DNA from: Cymbomonas tetramitiformis
Taxonomy: Eukaryota > Chlorophyta > Pyramimonadophyceae > Pyramimonadales > Pyramimonadaceae
Direction: 5' to 3'
NCBI GenBank assembly: GCA_001247695.2
Contig: LGRX02034311.1
Coordinates: 1 to 64,000 of the forward strand
Length of the DNA: 64,000 nucleotides
Below the pieces are notes generated by a model. It had not been told where the DNA came from and made no database searches. It worked only from the letters and a program-made list of their open reading frames with translations. The position numbers and the translations under genes are program-made. This document shows, in pieces, positions 9,889 through 19,936 of the stretch (positions within the stretch are counted from its first letter, which is position 1; each line of letters starts with the position of its first letter).

Positions 9889-12800
9889 TTAAGGTGTGTC
9901 TGACCGTGAGTTCTCTAGGGCCCTAACAGCAGCTGCTCCACCAAAGTAGAGACCAATCAAAGGACCAGCTAAAAGTGTCTGAGTGAAAGGATCTGTGGAT
10001 GGAGTAATAACTGCCGCAGCAATAACTGCACCCACGATTACGTAACGCCAGATAGAGAACATTTGCTCTGAGGTTATAATCCCTGTCGTTCCCAGAAGAA
10101 GCTGAATCACTGGCACCTGTGGCACCAAACCCCCGAGCCGTCTCGACGTGCTAGGTATAATGACGGCGTGGCCAACCCGGAAAAGGGGAAACATACTGTT
10201 TAGCATTGAATGGGCAGAGCGTTGATGAGCAGATGCCCATTTCTGAAATATGTGTTGCCCCCTCAGCTTCGATTCATAACAGATTCTGAATCTGTCAAAC
10301 ATTTCTAGATCGGGGTACCCAAAACGTGTTGTAGATCTTTTCCGAACAGGAGCCAAGGCAGAAAAAAGGCAGAACGAGCACGCGCCGTGGCAGGGTGACC
10401 CTAGGAGGGACGCATGTCAGCACGCCCCGTGGCAGGGTGACCCTAGAAAGGACGCGTGTTAGCACGCGCCGTGGCAGGGTGACCCTAGGAGGGACGCATG
10501 TTAGCACGCGCCGTGGCAGGGTGACCCTAGGAGGGACGCATGTTAGCACGCGCCGTGGCAGGGTGACCCTAGGAGGGACGCATGCTAGCACGCGCCGTGG
10601 CAGGGTGAACCTAGGAAGGACGCATGTTAGCACGCCCCGTGGCAGGGTGACCCTAGGAGGGACGCATGCTAGCACGCCCCGTGGCAGGGTGACCCTAGGA
10701 GGGACGCATGCTAGCACGCGCCGTGGCAGGGTGACCCTAGGAGGGACGCATGTTAGCACGCGCCGTGGCAGGGTGACCCTAGGAGGGACGCATGTTAGCA
10801 CGCGCCGTGGCAGGGTGACCCTAGGAGGGACGCGTAACCAGGAGTACAGGAGTGAGCACGTTCTGGCTGCTGCAGATGGCATCCAGGATTACAACAGTGA
10901 GCACGCTTCTGGCTGCAGTTACAGATGGTAACCAGGAGCACAGAATGAGCACGTTCTGGCAGCTACTGATGGTAACCAGGATTTCAGGAGTGATCATCAC
11001 GTTTTGGCTGCTGTAGATTTTTATCCAGGATTATAGGAGTGACCACGCTCTGGCAGCTACAGATGGTATCCAGGAGTGGCTGCATGACCTCACGTTCTGG
11101 CAGCCACAGATGGTAACCAGGAGTACAGGAGTGTCCAATTCGGCTGCTGCAGATGGTGAATTGAGGCGTGGAGTGACCACCTTCTGGCTGCCGCAGATGG
11201 TTGGTATCCAGGAGTACAGGAGTGACCACCACGTTCTGGCTGCTACAATATTGGTATCCAGAGATTACAGGAGGACCACGTTCTGCAGTTACAGCATAGT
11301 AACCAGGAGTACAGGAGTGACCACCTTCTGGCTGCTACAGATGGCATCCAAGATTACAGGAGTGAGCACGTTCTGGCAGCTAGAGATGGTAACGAAGATT
11401 ATAGGAGTGAGCACGTTCTGGCAGCTACAGATGGTAACCAGGAGTACAGGAGTGAGCACGTTCTGGCAGCTGGAGATGGTGACCAGGAGTACAGGATTGC
11501 GCCTGGCCTCACAACTACAAGCAACAGCTCAGTCTACAGGAATTAGTGTACTCCGATCGCAGTCCTTGCCGGGGGCTTTGAGCCGTCTGCTGCAAACTTG
11601 AACAGCGAGGAAACCGATCGGTGGATCGGTGGAGGACGGGAACAAGGGCAGGCTCTGCTCAGGCGCAACAGTTTGCACAGAGCAAACAAACGGAGGCCAA
11701 GAACTCTGACAGCCGAGCTCTCACAACTTCTTTCCTACTGGTCCATGCTTTATCAAAAGAAGGACGGCGGCGCCACGCATCGCTCACACAGCCGGAGACA
11801 GTGAGAGGGCACATACGACGAAATCTCTTACACTGCCGCCGAACAAACTAGACTGCAGCTTTAGTGGGGGACAGTGTACCTGGAAGGAGAGACCGGTGCC
11901 CAGCAGGAGCACGAGCACGAACTCAAAATACTGATCAATGCTCCAGAGAGACTCCACTGCCCCCTCCGAGTAGGACACGAAGAAGTTAAGCGCTGCCGGC
12001 ACCAAGATGGCATACGAGAAGGCGATCCTGCGAGCAGGTTGCACAAGAGACTTTTGTCAAGCAGACTGGTTCCCAGGAAAAAGCAGGGTCCAACGCAGTG
12101 AAGTATGTTAACAGCTTGCAACAGGCAAAGAACTGAAGTCTCGGCTTTGAATTTCTGCTGCGATGCGAATTTTGGGGCAAAACCATTCTCCAGAGCCGAA
12201 CTGCTCAACCTATAGTCACCCTGGTTCAGTTCCCGAAGACATGGAGGGATGCCCAACACGAGCAGGCCCTTCTCGCCTTTCCTATACCGAAAGAAACGGG
12301 GAAAACTCCAGGCCGCAAGGTGGACTCGCGCCTCGATACCAGACTCCCGGGCATCAGGAGACGTTCGATGCAGCAGCAACTTCGAAATTCTATCCCCCTC
12401 TTTCCCGGCTCGTCCCACGTCCACCCGTGCGATATGTATGCATTTCACAAAAGCACATCGCTGCTGCGAGGCTATGTGGAGTACGGAGTTTATCGCACAC
12501 CTGCGGGTCCCGACATATATCGTGGGGCGTATGCCCTAGTGCGGAAGACCGAACCCAAAATTCCGAACTTTCTATGTCAAAATCATTCCCGAAGTGTGCT
12601 GGGCTACGAACATCCACGGGAACCCTAATAAACCCTCACCGATGTGGAACAGGGTTCCCGCCACCTAGGCGGAGGCTGCAGGTCGGCGGGTGAAAGAGAA
12701 CACCTTCTGCACGAGGATCGAAGTGAGAAAGGCAAAAAGATTAAAGAGCAAGGACATAAATGAGGCGTTCACTTGTCGCCTTCACTCCAGAGCTGCGTGG

Positions 12801-14630
12801 CAGGCGGCACCTGGAGCCTGCAACCCTAGCTTTCCAAGCAGCGTCCCGCAGCAAGGCAGCGAGCGGACGGCAGCCACCGGTAGTCGAGAAGCGGGCGTAT
12901 CCCGGTTTGTGTCTTGAGTGCGACAGCCGTCAACTCCCAACAAGTGTGACCCTGTCTTCTGGGGTGAGGTGACGGAGGCAGAGTGGGATTTGCGTTAAGG
13001 CGCACCCAGCATAGAAGAGAACGGATGAGCCCAGAACGATGGGCCCCAAGATTCTCCGCTCGGAGAGCGTGAGACCCGGGATGACGAACGCGGCCACCTC
13101 ATAAATGATGGAAGGTGCTGCCAGGAGCAAACCAGTGTAGCCCGAGGTCTTCACAGTCGTGAAGAAGTACTCGCCTGTCCAGCACCAGAGGGGATTGGCT
13201 TAGCACCCCAGGTGCACCCCTTTCCTCCCGTCCTGAACAGGTCTCGGATAGAGGTGCGCTGATCCATGCGGGGGGTGGGATAGCGCTACGGTTGAGTCTT
13301 CATAGAACTTGTGTAAACATCAAGAGCATCGCAGGCAACGGCAAAAACAACCAAAGCGGCACACGATATACACGACATGGAAGCTGCCATATATTTGCGT
13401 CTCAAAGATACAGCCTTTGGGAAGATGCTGTATGTTTGGGCGCGCGGTAAATACGAAAGAATCAGGACACGTTTCCGAAGTATGGCGTTTGCGAACTTCT
13501 ATTCACACGCAAACCGGTCTTCGCAAGGCAGAAACGACCCTGCAGGGAGAGCATCACGCGTTCACACAAGCGGTGTGTCTTACTCCATACTGCGCATCCG
13601 CGTGGAAAAAGAGGTCGAGAGGGAAAAGCAGTGGAGAAGGGAGGGAGGGGAACCTACCGGGTGAAAGCTGCAAGAAACGGACTCCCTTAGACACCACAGG
13701 ATCCTCGAGGAAAACCACAAGATCTCTGGAGAATAGGAAGCACGAGACGATAGCGATCCCAGAGACTATGGCCGCGACAAAGACTCGCTCTCTAAGCTCA
13801 TCGAAGTGCTCCCATATGGTCATCTCCACATCTATTAAAACCCACACACGGAGTGCTTTGTAAGTTTAAAGAAATCCCAGGGAAGAGAGTGTGTTCAACC
13901 GCACCTGATCAAAGTTTTTCACCCAAAAACAAACCTTGCGTTGAAAGGGGGCCAAACGTTGGAAAAATTCATTCACGTCAAAGAGCAGCGGCGAGCTAGG
14001 TCTTTGATTTTAATTTCCATATTAAGCATACTCGGAGGGCAAAAAGAAATTGCGAAAGTGGCACCCTGGTAGAAACATAGCAGCAATGTTCACCTGCACT
14101 CTGAGATCGTGTCTCTATCATAAGTGATCAGTGAAATGCGTGCGACAGCGGTAAACGGAAATCAACGTGTCACAGTCACTAAGGCCAGTAGATGGGGAGG
14201 CCACGTTCGCACTAACGCTTAAGGAACTGCAAGTTTAGGAATGCTTACCATTAGGAAGTTCCTCAGGATCGGGAAACAAAAATGATTGCACGGGCGTTTT
14301 GTCTTCCAGTGCCGCCAACTCGGCCGACTGCTTTGCAATTTGCATTGGTTCTGAAGTCACACACTTAGGCCTCAGTGCACCGAACGCGCCAATGTCAAGG
14401 TGTGCAACACACCAATAATAAATGCGCATTCTACCTGTCGGAAGCTCTCCTTCTGTGTTGCTGCTGCAAGCTGTTCGTGACTTCGTGCTGTATTTGCTGG
14501 TTCTGACACATTTGTTTGAGAGCAAGTTTCGCCTGGGAAAGTTGTAAGTAGCTTTGTGGGCAAGAACAGACTTCCTTACATGTACTGGTCCAAAAGATAA
14601 AGTGAGGGCCATTATGCTCTGAAGCTTCAA
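9889..14630 (-). CDS. tatC: Thylakoid Sec-independent translocase subunit TatC, five exons
   Basis: This multispanning subunit recognises twin-arginine signal peptides and, with the TatB-like partner, forms the receptor that moves folded proteins across the thylakoid membrane. Exons on the minus strand: 14630-14249, 13831-13658, 13174-13006, 12027-11880, 10116-9889. All four introns (417, 483, 978, 1763 bp) are GT-AG, and the joined exons give 366 in-frame codons plus stop, close to plant TatC length. Family landmarks appear in order: FPDPEELPN at the exon 1 end, [14 protein letters not shown] in exon 2, VRFLQLSPG across the next junction, the SERR loop motif and [14 protein letters not shown] in exon 3, [10 protein letters not shown] and [12 protein letters not shown] in exon 4, and [10 protein letters not shown] and LTPSTDP-like ITPSTDP in exon 5. 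The first ~60 residues are Ser/Lys/Arg-rich with few acids, as in a plastid transit peptide. The start could be Met1 or Met7. A further short intron in exon 1 near 14430 (donor-like ACAG/GTAGA) cannot be excluded. Identification is firm. The splice sites are inferred from frame and homology. Confidence 0.93.
10380..10836. repeat. 42-bp minisatellite in tatC intron 4, about 11 units
   Basis: The unit GCACGC(G/C)CCGTGGCAGGG followed by TGACCCTAGGAGGGACGCATG recurs every 42 bp about 11 times. Because 42 is a multiple of three, the array is open in frames on both strands (14-residue peptide repeats). It lies wholly inside the last tatC intron, so these frames are not genes. Confidence 0.95.
10837..11510. 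repeat. Irregular minisatellite in tatC intron 4, about 46-bp units
   Basis: About 14 diverged units carry GTAACCAGGAGTACAGGAGTG, shortened here to its core AACCAGGAGTACAGGAGTG, and ACGTTCTGGCAGCTACAGATG-like words. Unit length varies because of indels. It directly follows the 42-bp array. The rest of intron 4 (11511-11879) shows nothing recognisable. Confidence 0.88.
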
Positions 14631-15898
14631 AGCTTTTGGTATCTGTTGCAGTATATTCTTCTGGAATGTTTAGTGTATTTCCACTTCAATTTGTGGTTCC
14701 GGGAAACGCCCCCACGACAGCGACGCAAACGTTTTAAGGGAAACCTCGTGGCGAGATGTGGATCAGCGATCACCGATAAGTGTGTGCTCGAATTGAATTC
14801 TGTGAGAGAAATTGCCCGCAGATTGCTTGGGGGTTGAGATTGTGACGTGATACCACGTGGGAAGCAGTGCCCACAAAATCCGACGTGTAAGTGGTAGCTA
14901 CCACCAGCCCTTCGATGCTAAATATTGACACTGGTGGGAAGTAATACCGCGCCAATGACCGCGCGATGAAGCTAAGGATGGGACATCGATGATAGGGACA
15001 GTCGGACCGATCCGATTGAACGAGGGAATAAAATTATAGGGGGTACGTGAACGTACAGGTGGGGAAAAAATAAACCCCCTCTGATCATCCATCATCAATT
15101 TATATAGGGGGTACGTGAACGTACAGGTGGGGAAAAATCATCCCCAATCATCCCTGAAAGACAGGCGAAGGGTAGGCACAACGTCTGTAATCGGGCGCGT
15201 TAGAACCAGAAGATACCCCACTCGATAAGGGCAAGAGACCCAACATGTAGCCATAACAACCACAAGACAGAAAACGACTACTCCTTTGTTGCAGCTGAGA
15301 GACTCGCAATACTGTAGCACACTCAAGCAAGTCAAACAGTGGTGCAACATAATGCAGAAGACCGCAACGTGAACAACTGTTATAGCTCTCCTACTAGTTG
15401 AGCAAAAGTGTCGTTTGCTGCATCTTCACTACCATTAAATTTTGAATCTTTGGCTCCAAGCACTTTTGTTGCAGCGGTCTTAGTCGCTTGTACATCGAAG
15501 GAATATTTTCCGAGCCTCACAATCAAAACGACCGCATCTCGAGACTGTTGCGACCCAGCAGCATGAACCTACCGAGTCCGCGTAGGTGTGGCGTGATTCA
15601 AATTTCAACATCGTCAAATTGTTGCTAATATGCGCGCTCTAGTCGCGTACGTCTCGTTGGTGTTGTATCCATAACTAAAATTGATGCGAGATGGCATATA
15701 AATCTAACTGTGCGACGGAATAAGTTTCGTAAAACACAACATTATGTTTTTGTAGAAGTCTCGGTAAATCAAAATTGCAAGTCTGGTATGTCGTGAGCCG
15801 AATGGCTAAGCCGTTCCATGGACCGCCGAAAGCGACACGTAGAAGATAACCATAAAGGGCGACGATACTCATGCCGATGTGAATTAAAACTGCGTTAT
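14631..15898. other. Region upstream of tatC
   Basis: This region should contain the tatC promoter. No TATA box could be assigned. The only structured sequence is the duplicated dyad at 15037-15137. Short minus-strand frames (15138-15350, 15675-15872) carry no motif. Confidence 0.45.
15037..15137. repeat. Duplicated 35-bp block with GTACGTGAACGTAC dyad
   Basis: A block of about 35 bp (TATAGGGGGTACGTGAACG onward, then TACAGGTGGGGAAAAA) occurs at about 15037-15071 and 15103-15137. Each copy contains the 6+2+6 dyad GTACGT-GA-ACGTAC, like a dimeric protein-binding site. It lies about 0.4 kb upstream of the tatC start, so a regulatory role is possible but unproven. Confidence 0.7.
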
Positions 15899-16684
15899 TA
15901 CCAGTAAGTATATAACCACAAGAAGTGGGTATCAGATTTTTGGGTTTTACTTATCCTATGACAACAAACAATATATCGTTGTGTTCGTCTATAAAAGCCC
16001 TATGTGTATGCCAAGTTTCAACCGGAAAGACCTCGTGAGTCAAAAGTTATTCACGGTCAAGAAACCCTATTTATTACGGTAAGTATATAGCCACAAGAAG
16101 TGGGTATCAGATTTGTGGGTTTCACTTATCCTATCACAACAAACAATACATCGTTGTGTTGTCTATAAAAGCCCTATGTGTATGCCAAGTTTCAGCCGGA
16201 AAGACCTCGTGAGTCAAAAGTTATTCACGGTCAAGAAACCCTATTTATTACGGTAAGTATATAGCCACAAGAAGTGGGTATCAGATTTTTGGGTTTCACT
16301 TATCCTATCACAACAAACAGTATATCGTTGTGTTTGTCTATAAAAGCCCTATGTGTATGCCAAGTTTCAGCCGGAAAGACCTCGTGAGTCAAAAGTTATT
16401 CAGGGTCAAGAAACCCTATTTATTACGGTAAGTATATAGCCACAAGAAGTGGGTATCAGATTTGTGGGTTTCACTTATCCTATCACAAGAAACAATAAAT
16501 CGTTGCGTTCGTCTATAAAAGCCCTATGTGTATGCCAAGTTTCAGCCGAAAAGACCTCGTGAGTCAAAAGTTATTCACGGTCAAGAAACCCTATTTATTA
16601 CGGTAAGTATATAGCCACAAGAAGTGGGTATCAGATTTGTAGGTTTCACTTATCCTATCACAACAAACAATATATCGTTGTGTT
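15899..16684 (+). repeat. 175-bp satellite array, left part
   Basis: GTAAGTATATAGCCACAAG recurs at 15904, 16079, 16253, 16428 and 16603, a period of 174-175 bp. Each unit contains TCTATAAAAGCCCTATGTG (a TATA-box-like word), GTGAGTCAAAAG and CGGTAAGTATATAG (a splice-donor-like word). The array is broken at 16684 by the LTR element and resumes at 19932-19937 in the same phase. Confidence 0.95.
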
Positions 16685-16919
16685 TGTTGGACTTTAGGTT
16701 CAGGGGTATTATTATGGGCTCTGATAGCCCCTAGCCTGACCTGTCTCTGATCGGAACCGTGACTCCGCTAGTAGCTAGGATGACAGTACAGTAATACTGT
16801 ACTGTCAGTCATTACTTCGTATTATCCGGGTCTCCGAGATGCATGATAAAAGCACTCGGCCGGACTGTTTATGGGAGCTTAGCCAGTTTGTTTTACCGAG
16901 CGGAACACCTGTTCTCGCA
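16685..16919 (+). repeat. 5' LTR of the Gag-only element
   Basis: This 235-bp LTR starts TGTTGGACTTTAGG and ends CTCGCA. It contains an internal dyad around ACAGTACAGTAATACTGTACTGT and a TTCGTATTATC word also present in the Copia LTRs. Confidence 0.92.
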
Positions 16920-16935
16920 GGTTATGCGCGTCACC
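16920..16935 (+). promoter_or_regulatory. Putative primer-binding site, half-tRNA type
   Basis: GGTTATGCGCGTCACC directly follows the 5' LTR. GGTTATG is complementary to CAUAACC, the anticodon-loop side of a CAU (Met) tRNA. That is the arrangement known for Drosophila copia, which primes from a cleaved tRNA-iMet half. There is no canonical TGG of a 3'-CCA site. Assignment is by analogy. Confidence 0.45.
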
Positions 16936-17315
16936 ACTTTCCCGGTAGTTCTGATGGCACAGCGCCAAGCTGTTGCCATGATTGGCTAAGTTTTGACACA
17001 GAGATGGGGTGGGCGCCCCCTTAGACAGTGGCTTTCTCTCCGCAGTATGGCCTCCTTTTGAAGTGGAGATCAGTTTTTTTTGGCACTTATTTGGCAGCGG
17101 AATCGTCGCTGGGTATGGTTATGTTTTACGTTCCGTTTGATCAGCGGGCAGGACACTCCGCGTTTTGTGGGTCGCTCCCACGATTAGCCACTCGGCTCAT
17201 GACCTGCCTGATTGTGTTATTGTTTACTAAGACTCCTGCAGGGATTGGCCGCTGCGGGATTATCCACTACTGTCGCACCGCTAGCCCGCATTCCCATCTC
17301 ACCGTCATTTTTATA

Positions 17316-19513
17316 ATGGATACGCCACACAAGCCACGTACTCGCGCTAGAGCGCGTAAGTTAGCAACAATTTTCGATGATGTTGGTGCCTTGAACGCAG
17401 CCACGCCCACGACTCCGCACTTGGATTCGGCTGCGTCGGAGGCCTCGACTGCGGCTGCCACACTCGTGCATCGGTTGCGCAGAGATTCATTCGACGTTCA
17501 GAGTTCAAAAACCGCAGCAACGAAGGTATTGGGTGACAAAGCTGCAGAATTCCGTGGGGACGAAACATCGGCTTCGGACATTTTTTCTCAATTGGTATCC
17601 GAGCTTCAGCAACTCTTCACATTGCAGTCGACGGCATTCGCACCCCTGTTTGACCTGATTGCTGCTGACACCCCTGTTCTGCCTGCTGCCAATGAACTGT
17701 TGTACTCTGTGCTGCTGCTGCTGACTGCGCCAGGGTCTCCTGCCCGTAATTGGGTAGAGGCTTCTGGTGCGGATGTTCCTGCTGATGGCAAACGCGCCAC
17801 CCTGGAGGTGGTGCGTATGCTTGCTGACGCGTCGACTCCGTTCGACGCTCTGACTGAACTGCTTGAAGTGAAGATTTCTGACGAGTGTGACCCTGACGCG
17901 GGGATTCGCCTCTTCAACAGCTGCCTTCGGGATGCTCAGCGTCTGACGACGCTGCCCGAAGACGCTGTTAAAAGGCAATTCCTCTCTGCCCTGTCTGGAC
18001 CGGCTTACGCCACGCTGGTTGACTCGTTTGCTCGAGCTGACCAGCGTGCGGCTGTGAGTCTGCTCACCCTGCAGGCACGCGTGCGCGAGCAGTACCGCTG
18101 CGGGCGGCTCTCGGGCAAGCGCACTGCGGGGCGCCCCATGTCTGTAGCATCTTGCACCACTGACACTGGCCTGGCTTCGGCCATTGAGCGGCTCAGTTCT
18201 CAGTTGGTCAAGTTGCAGCGGGATGTGGATTCCCTTAAGAAGGGTGGCTCCAAGCCGCCCCCTGGGAAGCACACTCCGCGCAACTTCCACCGACCTGGAG
18301 TGCAACCGCTTGCTCACTCCGCCTCTCCGGAGGTGGCTTTTGACAAGCGGTCTGGCACCTTTGTCCCAGCGTGCAGGCACGAGAAGTGCCGCGCCGTTGG
18401 GTCAAAGCATTGGCTGAGTGATGAGTGTCCTCACAAGGACACTCACCCATTGTCCATCTCGGCAAGTCGGCATCCTACTGCCAAGCCGTCGAGTCTTATG
18501 ACTCCGACGTGCTTGCCCTTCGTTTTCAGCGGTACTATGACGCTGGGGATGAGGGGTCCATGGAGCACTTGTGTGCTCTCGTGGGGCAACCTGAAATCTG
18601 TGAACTGTCTGCGCATTCCTTTGCTCCAGAGCCTACGGCTCTGCAGCAGTTCAAGGATGCTGCTGCCTCTGCTGAGTCTGCACCTGCTGAGCATCTTTCC
18701 ATTGGCCGTGTTGCATTTGCTGAGGTCAGCGGTCCGCTTGCTGGTGGTGTCGCTGAGCCGACCGCCAGCAAGCAGCTGCTGCCGAAGGCCTCTGCACCCG
18801 TGCATGGTAAGCCGATTGACTTGCATGAGGTCAGCCGTGCCGCCTTTGTGCCGCCGTCTGCCTCTCTGGCTCTCGGCCCGATGGCTCCTGCTGACAACTC
18901 TTTCAAAACATTCAACACTGTCCACCCTGACTGGTTTGACATTGACCCTGAGCCTGTTGAGGTGTGTGATTCCGATGATGATGGGGAGGGCTCCAACTAC
19001 CCTCCTGGTGTCTGCCTGACTGAAATTGAGGGGGGTGCACCGCCGACGGCTGCAGCATTTCGGCGGTTCGGAGTCCCCAGAGGCTCCAGGCCATTTGGCT
19101 TTGGTGAATTTGCGCTCACTCTTTTCATGGTGGCTACATTCCTGTTCAGTGCTACGGCGATGCCGACCCTCGTGGTCGGCGGTGGTGTCAGGGGCTTGGT
19201 TGAGCCCGGAGCCACTTACGACTACGGTGCAGTTCATCCCGGTGATGCGGTGCTGGGTTCTCTTTACCCGCCTGTGGTTACTGCTGGTCCGTCAATGCCA
19301 CCGCGGGAAGTGACACAATTCTTTTCTCAATCGACCTCAGCGGCTTTGCAATCTGATGATTTTGCCACTCCGCTCTGGGATCCGCCTGACCCACTTGGGT
19401 CTGGTGGTGTCAGTGCTTACAAATTCTCTTCTCAATTGACTTCGGATGCTTTTCTTGATTGGAATCCGTCTGCTGAACTCGGCTCTGCCGACCAGCTTTA
19501 CAGTAGTGGCTAG
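17316..19513 (+). pseudogene. Gag-like protein with membrane segment, one frameshift
   Basis: The chosen start is ATG 17316, because the following residues (MDTPHKP, then basic RTRARARK) align in layout with the Copia Gag start. The frame continues to about 18450 with capsid-like helices, including EDAVKRQFLSAL and ADQRAAVSLLTL, and a zinc-knuckle-like CRHEKC...KHW...C cluster. Similarity then moves to the -1 frame, which stays open to TAG at 19511-19513. That part has DVLALRFQRYYD and ICEL (shared with the Copia Gag), an acidic stretch, one hydrophobic helix (ALTLFMVATFLFSATAMP, about 19110-19165) and a Gly/Pro/Ser-rich tail. The single -1 shift near 18440-18480 is most simply an inactivating indel. 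No obvious slippery heptamer was seen, but programmed shifting cannot be excluded. The upstream in-frame ATG 17028 lies in the leader and was not chosen. Confidence 0.75.
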
Positions 19514-19696
19514 AGTCTGCTTGATTCAAATCCTGGAGGTGTGATTAGCCTTAGCCGCAGTGGTGGGTTGTGCCGGGACAAGTCCCCGGGCACCCAGCTA
19601 GAAGTATATCTGTTTCCAGTGAAGTGCTGTTTGTTATCTGTTTAGTTAGCTCCGCTTGCCTAGCCCTATTGGCTACAGTCACAGCTCCGGGTGGTG
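19514..19696 (+). other. 3' untranslated part of the Gag-only element, with polypurine-like end
   Basis: Short non-coding stretch between the Gag stop and the 3' LTR. It ends CCGGGTGGTG immediately before TGCTGG. The same GGTGGTG/TGCTGGA junction precedes the Copia 3' LTR (35668) and the truncated Gag element (21750, minus), so it is the likely plus-strand primer (PPT). Confidence 0.6.
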
Positions 19697-19931
19697 TGCT
19701 GGACTTTAGGTTCAGGGTTATTATTATGGGCTCTGATAGCCCCTAGCCTGACCTGTCTCTGATCGGAACCGTGACTCCGCTAGTAGCTAGGATGACAGTA
19801 CAGTAATACTGTACTGTCAGTCATTACTTCGTATTATCCGGGTTTCCGAGATGCATGATAAAAGCACTCGGCCGGACTGTTTATGGGAGCTTAGCCAGTT
19901 TGTTTTACCGAGCGGAACACCTGTTCTCGCA
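19697..19931 (+). repeat. 3' LTR of the Gag-only element
   Basis: This 235-bp copy of the LTR starts TGCTGGACTTTAGG and ends CTCGCA, followed by the target duplication GTGTT. Confidence 0.92.
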
Positions 19932-19936
19932 GTGTT

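Larger units (their letters stand above)
16685..19931 (+). mobile_element. Gag-only (non-autonomous) LTR retroelement, 3.25 kb
   Basis: The two LTRs of 235 bp (16685-16919 and 19697-19931) begin TG(T/C)TGGACTTTAGG and end CTCGCA. The element is flanked by the 5-bp duplication GTGTT (16680-16684 and 19932-19936). Removing the element and one GTGTT restores the 175-bp satellite unit exactly. The interior codes only for a Gag-like protein; there is no protease, integrase or RT. The LTR tip, the G-rich GGTGGTG before the 3' LTR and the Gag architecture all resemble the Copia element at 23017-35959, which suggests mobilisation in trans. The LTRs differ at only a few bases. Confidence 0.93.

Noticed and set aside
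10295..10931. Open frames on both strands over the 42-bp array, and a CRISPR-like look
   Set aside because: The units are contiguous with no unique spacers, the period is a multiple of three, and the array lies in a tatC intron.
17505..18380. Minus-strand open frame of 291 codons
   Set aside because: Antisense to Gag helices that align with the Copia Gag; no motif of its own.
18443..19237. Minus-strand open frame of 264 codons
   Set aside because: Shadow of the Gag-only protein; no domain, and the plus-strand frame matches related Gags.
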